A stretch of DNA of 47,914 bases, taken from Fulvivirga imtechensis AK7 (GTDB lineage: Bacteria > Bacteroidota > Bacteroidia > Cytophagales > Cyclobacteriaceae). The translations under genes were made by a program, and so were the position numbers. This document shows, piece after piece, positions 16,192 through 25,050 of this stretch. The notes beneath the pieces were generated by a model. It was given only the letters and a program-made list of their open reading frames with translations. It ran no database searches and was not told where the DNA came from. The stretch lies in the NCBI RefSeq assembly GCF_000331535.1, contig NZ_AMZN01000071.1:1-47914 (forward strand). The letters are read 5' to 3'. Numbering within the stretch: position 1 is the first letter of the stretch; every line of letters starts with the position of its first letter.

Positions 16192-16681
16192 ATTTCTTGT
16201 TATTGAAAATATCGTACCGCTTTTAATTGGCTCCTGATTTTTTGCTGCAGGAGCTGGCTTATCTGCCTTCTGCTAATCATAACAGTTATGTGCCGTAGAT
16301 GTTTCGAGCGAAAATAGTAGAAATTACACCACATACAGTTAGGTGGTTCTCAGCCTGGCGTTCTCATTTTTTCCTGCCTAATGTGATAAAGGCAGGCTGT
16401 TACACATCAATTAGTGTCTCTAATAAAACGCCATGTCCGCCTTACGCTCGTCCTAAAAATACCAACCCAGACAACGGGACTCCGCTTTTTTAGGACTTCA
16501 CACCTGTTTTCCAAAGCACTTCGGTGCGTAGACACAAGCCCTTGTTCAGTCAAAGCGGCTACCGAAGGGAAGCTTGAGTTTGCTTAAAGTCAATTGTAGT
16601 TTTCTTACCAGCACTTATTAAACTTCAAATTCTTAGCCCTACACGATATCCATTTTCAAGCTAAACAAGTAAATTAGTGGA
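16192..16681. other. Gene-free segment with repeat copy 3
   Basis: Divergent region between the YkvA cluster and the exonuclease gene. Most of it is the reversed MITE-like element at 16409-16619. Promoters for both directions must lie at its two flanks, but no clear match was found. Confidence 0.4.
16409..16619 (-). repeat. MITE-like element, copy 3 (reverse)
   Basis: Read on the minus strand it matches the copy at 3903-4087. The left end runs through GTAAGAAAAC and TTGACTTTAAG to CTCAAGCT. The inner GCCGCTTTGAC and AAAAAAGCGG follow, and the right end is GACATGG then GTTTTATTAGAGACACTAATT. An extra internal stretch of about 25 bases is present. Confidence 0.5.
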
Positions 16682-18049
16682 GTGTATGCGATCGTAGATA
16701 TAGAGACCACGGGAGGGTTTGCCGGGAAGAACAGGATCACGGAAATAGCCATTTTTCTGCACGATGGAGAGGCTATAGTAGACTCATATGAAACATTGGT
16801 TAATCCGGGACAGTATATTCCGTCCTACATCACCGGGCTTACCGGTATTAATCAACATATGGTAGAATCGGCACCCACCTTTGAAGAGGTGGCCGGGGAG
16901 GTCTTTGAGCTGCTTCGTGACAGGGTGTTCATCGCTCACAATGTGCATTTTGATTACTCTTTCCTAAAAAGGGAGTTTGAAAAGCTGAAGTTGCCTTTTA
17001 GTCCCAGGCGGTTATGTACTGTGCGGCTCAGCAGGGCGCTATATCCCGGACTACGGTCGTATGGCCTGGGCAACCTGTGTGAACAATTAGGGATAGAAAT
17101 CAAAAACCGGCACAGGGCGGGTGGCGATGCTCATGCTACGGCCATTCTCTTTGATCAACTGATTAAAAAGGATTATGAATACATCAAACTGGCGCTAAAA
17201 AGGAACTCCAGGGAGACTACCCTGCCTCCCAATCTCCCCAAAGAGGAGTATGAGGCTTTGCCAGAACAGCCCGGAGTTTATTATTTTCATGATAAACATG
17301 GGGAGGTGATTTATGTGGGAAAGGCCATCGATATCAAGAAAAGGATTACAGGCCACTTTTCCGGCACCAGCAAGAACAAAAGAAATCAATACATTCGCAA
17401 TGAAATACATCATATCAGCTATGAGCTTACCGGCAATGAGTTGATTGCCCTGCTACTGGAATCTCACGAGATCAAACGGTTATGGCCTAAGTATAACAGG
17501 GCTCAGAAATACATACCCAACCAATGGGGGATCTATAGCTATGAAGACAGGGAAGGCTATACGAGGCTGAACATAAGCAAGAAAGTGAAAGGTGTGCAAC
17601 CGTTGGTGAGCTTCTATTCGCACTCTGATGCATGGCAGTTTTTGCTGGGAAAAGTTCGTGATTTTGAATTGTGTCCCAAGCTGGCAGGTATCCAGAAATC
17701 TGATGGCGCCTGCTACGACCTGCCTCTTGGCAAGTGTCGTGGTGCATGCGATCATCAGGAAAACCATCAAACATACAATGAGCGAGTACGACAGGCAGCA
17801 GAAAGCTTCTATGAACAGGACCGGTCTTTTGCTATTTTGGGAGCCGGCCGTACAGAGGAGGAACTCTCCATTGTGTTAGTGGAAAGGGGAAATTATCATG
17901 GCTTCGGCTTCTGTGACAGAGATTTACAAATGAGCAGCCTGGAAGAGGTGAAAATGGTGATCGACAGCTACAAGTCTACTATCGAAATTGATACCTACAT
18001 CCAAAGCTATTTGAATAGCGCCGGGGCAGAGGTGATTGATTTTGAGTAA
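16682..18049 (+). CDS. DEDDh exonuclease fused to a GIY-YIG nuclease
   Basis: A 455-residue protein from a GTG start at 16682; the product MYAIVDIETTGG begins exactly as family members do. Residues 1-165 are a DnaQ/epsilon-type DEDDh 3'-5' exonuclease: Asp6/Glu8, Asp91 in HNVHFDYSF, and His144 and Asp149 in HRAGGDAHAT. About 190-275 is a GIY-YIG domain (GVYYF, IYVGKA, Arg in KKRI) as in UvrC and Cho. The C-terminal third holds four closely placed cysteines (LCP, ACYDLPLGKCRGAC), a known accompaniment in this Bacteroidota fusion type. It probably takes part in DNA repair. Cytoplasmic, single gene. Confidence 0.9.
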   Translation: MYAIVDIETTGGFAGKNRITEIAIFLHDGEAIVDSYETLVNPGQYIPSYITGLTGINQHMVESAPTFEEVAGEVFELLRDRVFIAHNVHFDYSFLKREFEKLKLPFSPRRLCTVRLSRALYPGLRSYGLGNLCEQLGIEIKNRHRAGGDAHATAILFDQLIKKDYEYIKLALKRNSRETTLPPNLPKEEYEALPEQPGVYYFHDKHGEVIYVGKAIDIKKRITGHFSGTSKNKRNQYIRNEIHHISYELTGNELIALLLESHEIKRLWPKYNRAQKYIPNQWGIYSYEDREGYTRLNISKKVKGVQPLVSFYSHSDAWQFLLGKVRDFELCPKLAGIQKSDGACYDLPLGKCRGACDHQENHQTYNERVRQAAESFYEQDRSFAILGAGRTEEELSIVLVERGNYHGFGFCDRDLQMSSLEEVKMVIDSYKSTIEIDTYIQSYLNSAGAEVIDFE

Positions 18050-18189
18050 AGCTGGTCAGCTATACCAGTACCTACGACCACACCTGGTACGACTAACCTT
18101 ACTTTTAGCTTTTGCCAATTTTGTGTACCTTCATTAAACTATTTTTTTTCTCAGGTTTCAGATCTCAGATCTCTAATATTTTAACAAGG

Positions 18190-20043
18190 ATGTTCACGGC
18201 CAGGGTTTTAGGTATCTTTATAATTTTCTTTAGCCTCAGCATGCCATCGGTAGCACAGGTAATACATCTGCACAGTAAAGTGGCGGAGAAGATCATTCCG
18301 ATCAACGAATTGTTGGTTTTCGAAGACTCTCTCGACAGGGCGACTTTTGCAGAGGTAAGACGCTCGCCCAGGCTGTTTTCTTTGATGCCAGGTTTTAAAC
18401 CCAATGATTATAATCCGGAATCAGCTTATTGGGTGAAATTGACACTCCACATTCCTCAACCGGACGACCACCAGTGGCTGCTGGAGTTTTATGACCAAAC
18501 TATAGATCATATAGAAGCCTATGTGCCGCAGGATGATGGCACATATAAACGCATGGTAATGGGCGACATGTATAATTTCAACCAAAAGCCCTTCAAACAC
18601 AAAAACTTTGAGATACTACTAAGTTCAGAGTTTTCCGGGGTGAGAACATTCTATTTTAAAATAAAGTCCCATTCCTATGCTGATATCAGGATCGCTGTCA
18701 GAACTATTGATCGGTTTGTACACTATGCTCTTAAGGAGTACTTTTTGTACGGCATCTTCTATGGCATGATCGTAATTATCAGTTTGTACAATCTGCTGAT
18801 ATTCTCTGCTATACGTGAGGTTAAATACTTGTACTATACCTTTTATATCCTGAGTGTAGGTGTATACGCGATGTGTGTGGATGGTATTGCCTACCAGTTT
18901 TTATGGCCCGGGTGGCCAAAATGGAATCAGATCGCCCATGGCACCGCTCTTTTTTCATTGATATTCTGGGCAATGATCTTTGGGCAGCGGTTTCTTAACA
19001 CCAGAGTACGAGCACCCAGGCTCCATAAGATCATTGTTGGTGTTTTGATCCTCAGGTCAGCATGGTATGTTCATGTACTGCTGTTTGATAATCGACTTTT
19101 TGAGTGGAGAAATATAGAGATCATACCATTGTCGCTGATATTTTACGCTGGTATAGACGTATGGATAAGGGGGTATAAACCAGCGAGGTTTTTCGTAATG
19201 GCCTACGGAGTATTGTTCCTTGGATTTCTCATCAAGGCCTTACTTAACTTGTCAGTTATCCCATTTTTGATATTATCCTACTATAGCCTTCACATTTGCT
19301 TCTTATTGGAAATGCTGTTTCTGACATTTGCGTTGAGCGACCGGGTGCGGATATTAAAGGATAACCGTGACCGGGCGTTGAAGAGGATAATCATCCAGCA
19401 CCAGGAAAATGCTACGCTGAAAGATAAGGTCAACAAAGAGCTGGAAGATCTGGTAACGAGGCGTACAAAACAGTTGCAGGAGAAGAATTTGCTTCTGGAA
19501 GAAACTAACCAGAAGATGTTGGAGCAGGCCAAAGAGATCAACAAGATCAATTCTATGCTTGATCTCGACAATTGGAAGCTGAAGAACAACATCAAAGAAA
19601 TTTTGCAGGATCGTTTGGTCAATAAAAACCTGACCCTGGAGCAGTTCGAAAAGATTTTCCCCGATCCGATCAGTTGTTATCGATTTTTGGAGCGATTGAA
19701 ATGGGCAGGGGGGTATGAGTGTAGCAAGTGCGGTAATAATAAACACTCCACAGGGCATACAAAATTTTCCAGGCGCTGCTCCAAGTGTGGCTATGACGAG
19801 TCTGTCACCAGTAATACCGTGTTTCACCGCATAAAATTTCCAATAGAAAAGGCGTTTTACATCCTCTATCTCACCAACAACCGCCACAACCACTTCACTT
19901 TAGATGAGCTATCCGAAATGCTCGATCTCAGGAGAAACACCATCTGGACCTTTAAAAAGAAAATCGAAAGCCTCTATGACGGTCCGGAAAACAACCACAA
20001 GAGTATATTGATTAATGATCTTTTCTCTGCGCATCTAGCATAG
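18190..20043 (+). CDS. Seven-TM sensor (7TMR-DISM) fused to an IS1595-type transposase zinc ribbon
   Basis: A 617-residue product from the ATG at 18190, which gives a clean signal peptide ending PSVAQ. The frame is open to a TTG at 18112 but without a signal. Residues about 25-180 look like a 7TMR-DISMED2 periplasmic domain (SAYWVKLTL, FKIKS). About 183-387 hold seven hydrophobic segments. About 393-475 is a coiled coil. Then comes the N-terminal part of an IS1595-family transposase: FLERLKWAGGYECSKCG, cysteines 511/514 and 530/533, NTVFHRIKFPIEKAF, and a helix-turn-helix near 570-595. The DDE catalytic domain is absent. I infer a membrane-anchored DNA-binding regulator that senses a periplasmic ligand. 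The nearest target is the glycan locus beginning 418 bases downstream on the same strand. Alternatively the zinc ribbon mediates protein contact only. Confidence 0.82.
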   Translation: MFTARVLGIFIIFFSLSMPSVAQVIHLHSKVAEKIIPINELLVFEDSLDRATFAEVRRSPRLFSLMPGFKPNDYNPESAYWVKLTLHIPQPDDHQWLLEFYDQTIDHIEAYVPQDDGTYKRMVMGDMYNFNQKPFKHKNFEILLSSEFSGVRTFYFKIKSHSYADIRIAVRTIDRFVHYALKEYFLYGIFYGMIVIISLYNLLIFSAIREVKYLYYTFYILSVGVYAMCVDGIAYQFLWPGWPKWNQIAHGTALFSLIFWAMIFGQRFLNTRVRAPRLHKIIVGVLILRSAWYVHVLLFDNRLFEWRNIEIIPLSLIFYAGIDVWIRGYKPARFFVMAYGVLFLGFLIKALLNLSVIPFLILSYYSLHICFLLEMLFLTFALSDRVRILKDNRDRALKRIIIQHQENATLKDKVNKELEDLVTRRTKQLQEKNLLLEETNQKMLEQAKEINKINSMLDLDNWKLKNNIKEILQDRLVNKNLTLEQFEKIFPDPISCYRFLERLKWAGGYECSKCGNNKHSTGHTKFSRRCSKCGYDESVTSNTVFHRIKFPIEKAFYILYLTNNRHNHFTLDELSEMLDLRRNTIWTFKKKIESLYDGPENNHKSILINDLFSAHLA

Positions 20044-20461
20044 TGCGAGTTGCAAGCTGTTGGCATTAAGCTACAAGCATTCACAAGACCGAAGTCGGAA
20101 GCACGGATACTGCAAGCTTCAAGCAAAATATCAATCGTCAACCAGTAAACCCCAAACCCCAAACCCCAAACATCAAACATCAAACACCAAACAGATTAAC
20201 AAATAACGATTAACCATCAACGATTTCACAGATTCTGCTATTGATGTGCAAAATGAGATCGTTCCCACAACCAAAAACGTTCAAATCTTCATCTATCCTT
20301 GTTTTTAAAGCGCAATAACGAGCTCCTTTTCATACTATAAAAACCCCCTGATTTTCAAGACTATTGCTCTCATTGTTTGTTTTAATGTAAATGGAATCCT
20401 ACAATTATTTCACGTTTGATTAACCCAGCGTAAAAAACATTGAAACCCTTAAAAAAATCTT
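20044..20461. other. Leader region of the glycan locus
   Basis: No gene was found. The left part holds the CAAACNN heptamer array at 20146-20194 after GC-richer repeat-like text. The right 250 bases are AT-rich and should hold the SusC promoter and any regulator site; no operator could be identified with confidence. Confidence 0.4.
20146..20194. repeat. Heptamer array, unit CAAACNN
   Basis: Seven units in a row: TAAACCC, CAAACCC twice, CAAACAT twice, CAAACAC and CAAACAG. The same unit recurs at 36069-36096 and 44225-44259. Confidence 0.85.
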
Positions 20462-23400
20462 ATGAAAAAGTATTTACTGTTTATGTGTCTTTTCTTCGCC
20501 TCCGCAATGGCATTTGACGCAGCAGCTCAAATTGTGGTGCAGGGGCGGGTGACATCTTCGGATGATGGGGAGCCATTGCCCGGTGTGAATGTGTTAGTGG
20601 AAAACACTACCAAAGGAACAGTTACCGATGTAGATGGGAATTATTCCATTACACTTGATGGTGACGAAAATGTTCTTGTCTTTTCATTTATTGGTTTCGC
20701 CACGGAGCGCATTTCGGTGAGTGGGCGTAGTGTTATCGATGTATCATTGGCTAGTGATATTACTTCTTTGGATGAAGTGGTAGTCATTGGCTACGGTACG
20801 CTACAAGAAAGAGAACTGACCACTGCAATTACCACCCTGAAGACCGAGGAGATAACCAAAACACCCACCGGACAAGCCATGCAGGCATTGCAGGGAAAGG
20901 TGGCCGGTGTTCAGATTGTAAGCAACGGTGCGCCCGGAGCAGCGCCAACTGTTCGGGTCAGAGGGATCGGATCTTTCGAAGGTAATGCGGCTCCTCTTTA
21001 TGTAGTAGATGGTATGTTTTTCGACAATATCGATTTTCTGAATACCAACGACATCGCTACTATCTCCATATTAAAAGATGCATCAGCTTCTGCCATTTAT
21101 GGTATGAGAGCAGCCAATGGGGTAGTATTGATTGAGACTAAATCTGGCGCCTATGGGCAAGAGCCGGAAATTGTTTATGATGGATATGTAGGGATACAGG
21201 TTCCCCAGAATGTGATAAAAATGGCGAACTCCGAGCAATTTGTCAGGTACATCAATGAGGTAGGTGATCCTGCAGACCTGGCATTTGTGGATAATGCCTT
21301 TCAACGCTATGGAAGAAGCAGAGTAAACCCCAACGTGCCTGATGTCAACACCGACTGGTACGATGAGGTGATGGACCCTTCCACCATTCAAAACCATTCC
21401 CTTTCTTTCAATGGGGGCTCCGAGAGCACCAGGTACTCTATTGGCGGTAGCTATTTTGATCAGCAAGGGTTACTAAATGAAACCCGCAATGAGTTTAAAC
21501 GCCTTACATTCCGGGCTAAATTGGATACGGATGTTAAGAAATGGCTCACCGTGGGAGGTAATCTAAATGTTAGTATGGCTCGTCAGTATGTTGGTGAAAA
21601 TGCGGCCTGGTTTGATGCTTACTTTGCCGTACCCATCATGCCTGTGTATGATGAGCAGAATAGCAACGCTTCGCCTTTCCGGCTGGCTAATGCGCGACAA
21701 CTGGGCTATAGAAATCGTCAAAACCCCTTTTTTCCATTATTGTACAATGACAACCGTAATAACATAGGTAAAGTGCTCGGCAATTTCCATCTGGATGTAC
21801 ACCTTTTGGAGGATAAGCTATCTTTTAAAACAGTGTACAACTATAGCATGGAAGCCATATCGGCACGCAATGTAGATTTTAACTATTCTGACGGAATGGA
21901 GAATGTACAGTCTGCATTGGTAAGGGAAACGGTGACGTCATTTGATCAGGTATGGGATAATTATGCGACATACAGGGACAACTGGGGCGCACATAACCTG
22001 ACCTTGGTTGCAGGGTATTCTTTTAGAAGTGAATACAGAGAATTATTGTATGCAAGGGGTACAGAGATACAAGGGCTTGATAGAGACCAGGAGGAATTCT
22101 GGTACCTCTCGAGGGCAGCCAACATAAACATCAATGACATCAGAGATACTGATGGCAACACGTTGAATAGTCGTCTTTTTTACCAGTCAGTGTTCGGCAG
22201 GTTAGCGTACAATTACGATGGTCGATACTTGCTTTACAGCACATTTAGGAGAGATGGGAATAATAAATTCCAAACAAAATACGGCAACTTCGCCACTTTT
22301 GGTGCGGGTTGGGTGCTGTCTGAAGAGGCTTTCTTTGATGTCGGCTTTATAGATTTCCTGAAGTTCAGAGGAGGCTGGGGACAGTTGGGGAATGATGGTA
22401 TCAGACCTGCTGAAGGTAGTCCAACTTTTGATGAAGGCAGACTTACTGTTATCAACGGGGCACCTGTAACCGGCAGATTTCTGAATCCTGCTTTTGATCG
22501 TATAACGGCCTTTGAAAAAACAGAAGAAATAAACGTAGGTATTACAGCTAATTTACTGGCAAGCAGACTTTCTTTCGAGGCCGATTATTTCATCAGAGAT
22601 ACCAAAGATCTGGCTGTAAATATAATACTTCCCGGTTTTAGAGAGCCAGTGCGAAGAAGTGTAGGCGAAATAAGAAATACCGGCTTTGAGTTCTCCATCG
22701 ACTGGTCCGACCGGATATCAGATAAATGGGCATATTCAGTTGGAGGTAATTTAGCAACTCTGGAAAATGAGGTTAGAGGTTTAGGGGGAGCCAAAAGTCT
22801 TAATGCCGGTTCGGCAGAGTTCAGACAGATTTCGATTGTTGGAGAGCCTTTCGAAGCTTTTTATGGTTATGAACTGGTGGGTGTTTTCCAAAATGAGCAA
22901 CAGATAAGCAATAGTGGCTATACACAGGAATTTTTAGCTGAAAATAATCTGCAACCAGGGGATTTTTACTTCAAAGATCAAAACGGAGATGGTGTGATCG
23001 ATGATGAAGACAGGGTTATTTTAGGATCATACCTGCCCGATCTTACCTATGGATTTAATATAGCAGTTTCTTATGGCAATTTCGATCTCACTGCACACTT
23101 TCAGGGACAGGCTGGTAATAGCATTTTAAACAGAAAAAGAGGAGAGATCATTTTTACTAACGATACCAACCTGGATGCAGAACTGGCAGATAACCTGTGG
23201 CGTGGAGATGGCACCTCTAACAAATACCCATCCGCCGCAGGATTGAGAAAAGGATGGAACCAGAATATGAGCGAATATTTTGTCGAAAACGGCTCATATT
23301 TCAGGGTTCAGAACGTGCGTCTCTCCTACCTTTTTAAAGGCCAGATCTTAGGTTCTCAAATGCCTGAAACAAGAATAACTCTAACTGCTGAGCGACTGCT

Positions 23401-23509
23401 CACAGTGTTTGACTACAACGGGTTTAATCCTGAAGTAGCGGATGGTATCGACAGACAAGTGTACCCGATACCCGCGATCTACACAGTTGGGTTGAACATA
23501 AAACTTTAA
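20462..23509 (+). CDS. SusC/RagA-family TonB-linked outer-membrane transporter
   Basis: A 1015-residue protein. The signal peptide ends DAAAQ (about residue 23). It is followed by a carboxypeptidase-regulatory-like domain (VQGRVTSSDDGEPLPGVNV, about 25-110), the SusC signature DEVVVIGYGT, a plug (QALQGKVAGVQIVS, VRVRGIGS, LYVVDG) and a beta-barrel. With the SusD gene ten bases downstream it forms the outer-membrane import complex for oligosaccharides. The enzymes further along predict beta-1,2-glucan fragments as the cargo. First gene of the locus. Confidence 0.96.
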   Translation: MKKYLLFMCLFFASAMAFDAAAQIVVQGRVTSSDDGEPLPGVNVLVENTTKGTVTDVDGNYSITLDGDENVLVFSFIGFATERISVSGRSVIDVSLASDITSLDEVVVIGYGTLQERELTTAITTLKTEEITKTPTGQAMQALQGKVAGVQIVSNGAPGAAPTVRVRGIGSFEGNAAPLYVVDGMFFDNIDFLNTNDIATISILKDASASAIYGMRAANGVVLIETKSGAYGQEPEIVYDGYVGIQVPQNVIKMANSEQFVRYINEVGDPADLAFVDNAFQRYGRSRVNPNVPDVNTDWYDEVMDPSTIQNHSLSFNGGSESTRYSIGGSYFDQQGLLNETRNEFKRLTFRAKLDTDVKKWLTVGGNLNVSMARQYVGENAAWFDAYFAVPIMPVYDEQNSNASPFRLANARQLGYRNRQNPFFPLLYNDNRNNIGKVLGNFHLDVHLLEDKLSFKTVYNYSMEAISARNVDFNYSDGMENVQSALVRETVTSFDQVWDNYATYRDNWGAHNLTLVAGYSFRSEYRELLYARGTEIQGLDRDQEEFWYLSRAANININDIRDTDGNTLNSRLFYQSVFGRLAYNYDGRYLLYSTFRRDGNNKFQTKYGNFATFGAGWVLSEEAFFDVGFIDFLKFRGGWGQLGNDGIRPAEGSPTFDEGRLTVINGAPVTGRFLNPAFDRITAFEKTEEINVGITANLLASRLSFEADYFIRDTKDLAVNIILPGFREPVRRSVGEIRNTGFEFSIDWSDRISDKWAYSVGGNLATLENEVRGLGGAKSLNAGSAEFRQISIVGEPFEAFYGYELVGVFQNEQQISNSGYTQEFLAENNLQPGDFYFKDQNGDGVIDDEDRVILGSYLPDLTYGFNIAVSYGNFDLTAHFQGQAGNSILNRKRGEIIFTNDTNLDAELADNLWRGDGTSNKYPSAAGLRKGWNQNMSEYFVENGSYFRVQNVRLSYLFKGQILGSQMPETRITLTAERLLTVFDYNGFNPEVADGIDRQVYPIPAIYTVGLNIKL

Positions 23510-23519
23510 GAATACAACT

Positions 23520-25049
23520 ATGATACGAATAAAATACTGGAAATACACATTTGCATGGGTGCTGTCACTGCTGGTGATAATGTCATGCGATGTACTCGAT
23601 GAGCCTCTTCAGAATGTAGAGCTTGAAGAAGAAACCGATTACACTAAATCGGAGGACATGGTCTTGCTTCTATATGGGGCCTACGGTGAATTCAACGATT
23701 TGCAATGGGAGACTTTCCCAACCATATCAGTAAGGGGTGATGATGTAAATGCAGCCGGAGATCAGGAGCCTTTGACGCAAACCGATGAATTTAAATACGA
23801 CCGGAATTTCTGGATGTACAATTCTACCTGGCTGAACCTCTACAACGATATTTTCCTTTTTAACGGACTGATGGAAAGTATCAACTTCTATAAAGAATCA
23901 GGGGCAAATGCGGCAGAAGCAGATCAGTATATTGCTGAAATCAAGGTAATGCGTGCTTTTGAGCTGCTTCAAATAGCACGGTTGTGGGGAGATATCCTGG
24001 TGCCGGCCACTTCCGTACCTGCGGAGCTCGAAGACACTCCTTTGTCTACCTTTGAAGAAGCTATGCAGCACATTTCTGACCAGATGGATGAAGCTATATC
24101 TGATCTTCCCCCTGTAAGGCCCAACCAGCGTACTGATATACAAGGAGGTGTTACCAGATACACAGCATATGCAGTAAAAGCTATGGCCAATCTGGAGCTT
24201 AAAAACTATCAGAAAGTAGCTGATGCAACGGGTGAGATCATCGGTGCAGGGTTGTTTCATTTGGAGCCTGATTTCTATCAACTATTCAAAATACCCGGAA
24301 AACTAAGCGATGAAAGCCTGATGGAACTTCAATATTCTGATTTTGGTACCAGTTCAGGTACTTCAACTAGTTATCTCTGGGAGTTTTTTGGCCCGGGAGC
24401 TTACACACCAGCAGTAGCAGGTTCTGGCGGAGGTTGGGGTTTTTGGGAACCGACAGTAAAGTACATAAAATTCATGCTGGATCGTGGTGAGGAAGAGCGG
24501 CTGGTCACCAGTGTGATATTTACCCCAGATGGTATCGCTGAGATACAATCGGATCCGGAGTATGCTCCTTTGCCAGCTTTTATTTCAACTACATCTCCTG
24601 ATGGTGATCAGTTTGAAAACCATACGCGCTATGATTTCCTAAGTGGGAAGCACTATCTACCGACAGTTCAACTAACGCCAGGAAGAACAAAATGGGGAGA
24701 GAATAATAACTTCAGGGTGATTCGATACGCTGAAGTTTTACTGATGCATGCAGAAGCGCTGGTAAATGGAGCCTCCAGCGCTGTGATGAGTGCCGATGAT
24801 GCCGTGAACGAAGTGAGAGGGCGTGCGGGACTTGGCGCTATATCAGGAGTTACGCTTGATAATGTGCTCGATGAGAAATTTGCTGAATTTGCGATGGAAT
24901 GGGGTATCCGCTTCTATGATTTGGTGCGCCATGGCAGAACCGCTGAATTGAATCATGATGGTATAATCTACGAGGAAGGAAAGGATCGCTTTCTTCCTTA
25001 TCCTTTAGAACAGGTAGATGCTCTACCACAACTTCAAGATGGAAATTAA
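23520..25049 (+). CDS. SusD/RagB-family glycan-binding lipoprotein
   Basis: A 509-residue surface lipoprotein with the lipobox at VIMSC (Cys23). The SusD fold is supported by the N-terminal GAYGEFNDLQWETFP region, TPR-like helices (AEIKVMRAFELLQIARLWGD, YTAYAVKAMANLEL) and the C-terminal FRVIRYAEVLLMHAEALV and FAMEWGIRFYDLVRHGR motifs. It caps the SusC barrel and binds the sugar. The stop codon is followed after one base by the start of the next gene, so translation is tightly coupled. Confidence 0.96.
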   Translation: MIRIKYWKYTFAWVLSLLVIMSCDVLDEPLQNVELEEETDYTKSEDMVLLLYGAYGEFNDLQWETFPTISVRGDDVNAAGDQEPLTQTDEFKYDRNFWMYNSTWLNLYNDIFLFNGLMESINFYKESGANAAEADQYIAEIKVMRAFELLQIARLWGDILVPATSVPAELEDTPLSTFEEAMQHISDQMDEAISDLPPVRPNQRTDIQGGVTRYTAYAVKAMANLELKNYQKVADATGEIIGAGLFHLEPDFYQLFKIPGKLSDESLMELQYSDFGTSSGTSTSYLWEFFGPGAYTPAVAGSGGGWGFWEPTVKYIKFMLDRGEEERLVTSVIFTPDGIAEIQSDPEYAPLPAFISTTSPDGDQFENHTRYDFLSGKHYLPTVQLTPGRTKWGENNNFRVIRYAEVLLMHAEALVNGASSAVMSADDAVNEVRGRAGLGAISGVTLDNVLDEKFAEFAMEWGIRFYDLVRHGRTAELNHDGIIYEEGKDRFLPYPLEQVDALPQLQDGN

Positions 25050-25050
25050 A

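Noticed and set aside
16299-16493. Plus-strand frame of 64 codons
   Set aside because: Lies mostly in the reversed MITE-like element and has no recognisable product.
18112-18189. Upstream TTG start of the seven-TM fusion protein
   Set aside because: The later ATG gives a proper signal peptide; the extra 26 residues do not.
18190-20043. Plain insertion-sequence transposase call for this gene
   Set aside because: Only the N-terminal DNA-binding part of the transposase is present and most of the protein is a membrane receptor.
20195-20461. Operator site for the SusC promoter
   Set aside because: Only short matches such as AACGTT and weak TTTG boxes were seen; none had convincing spacing or symmetry.
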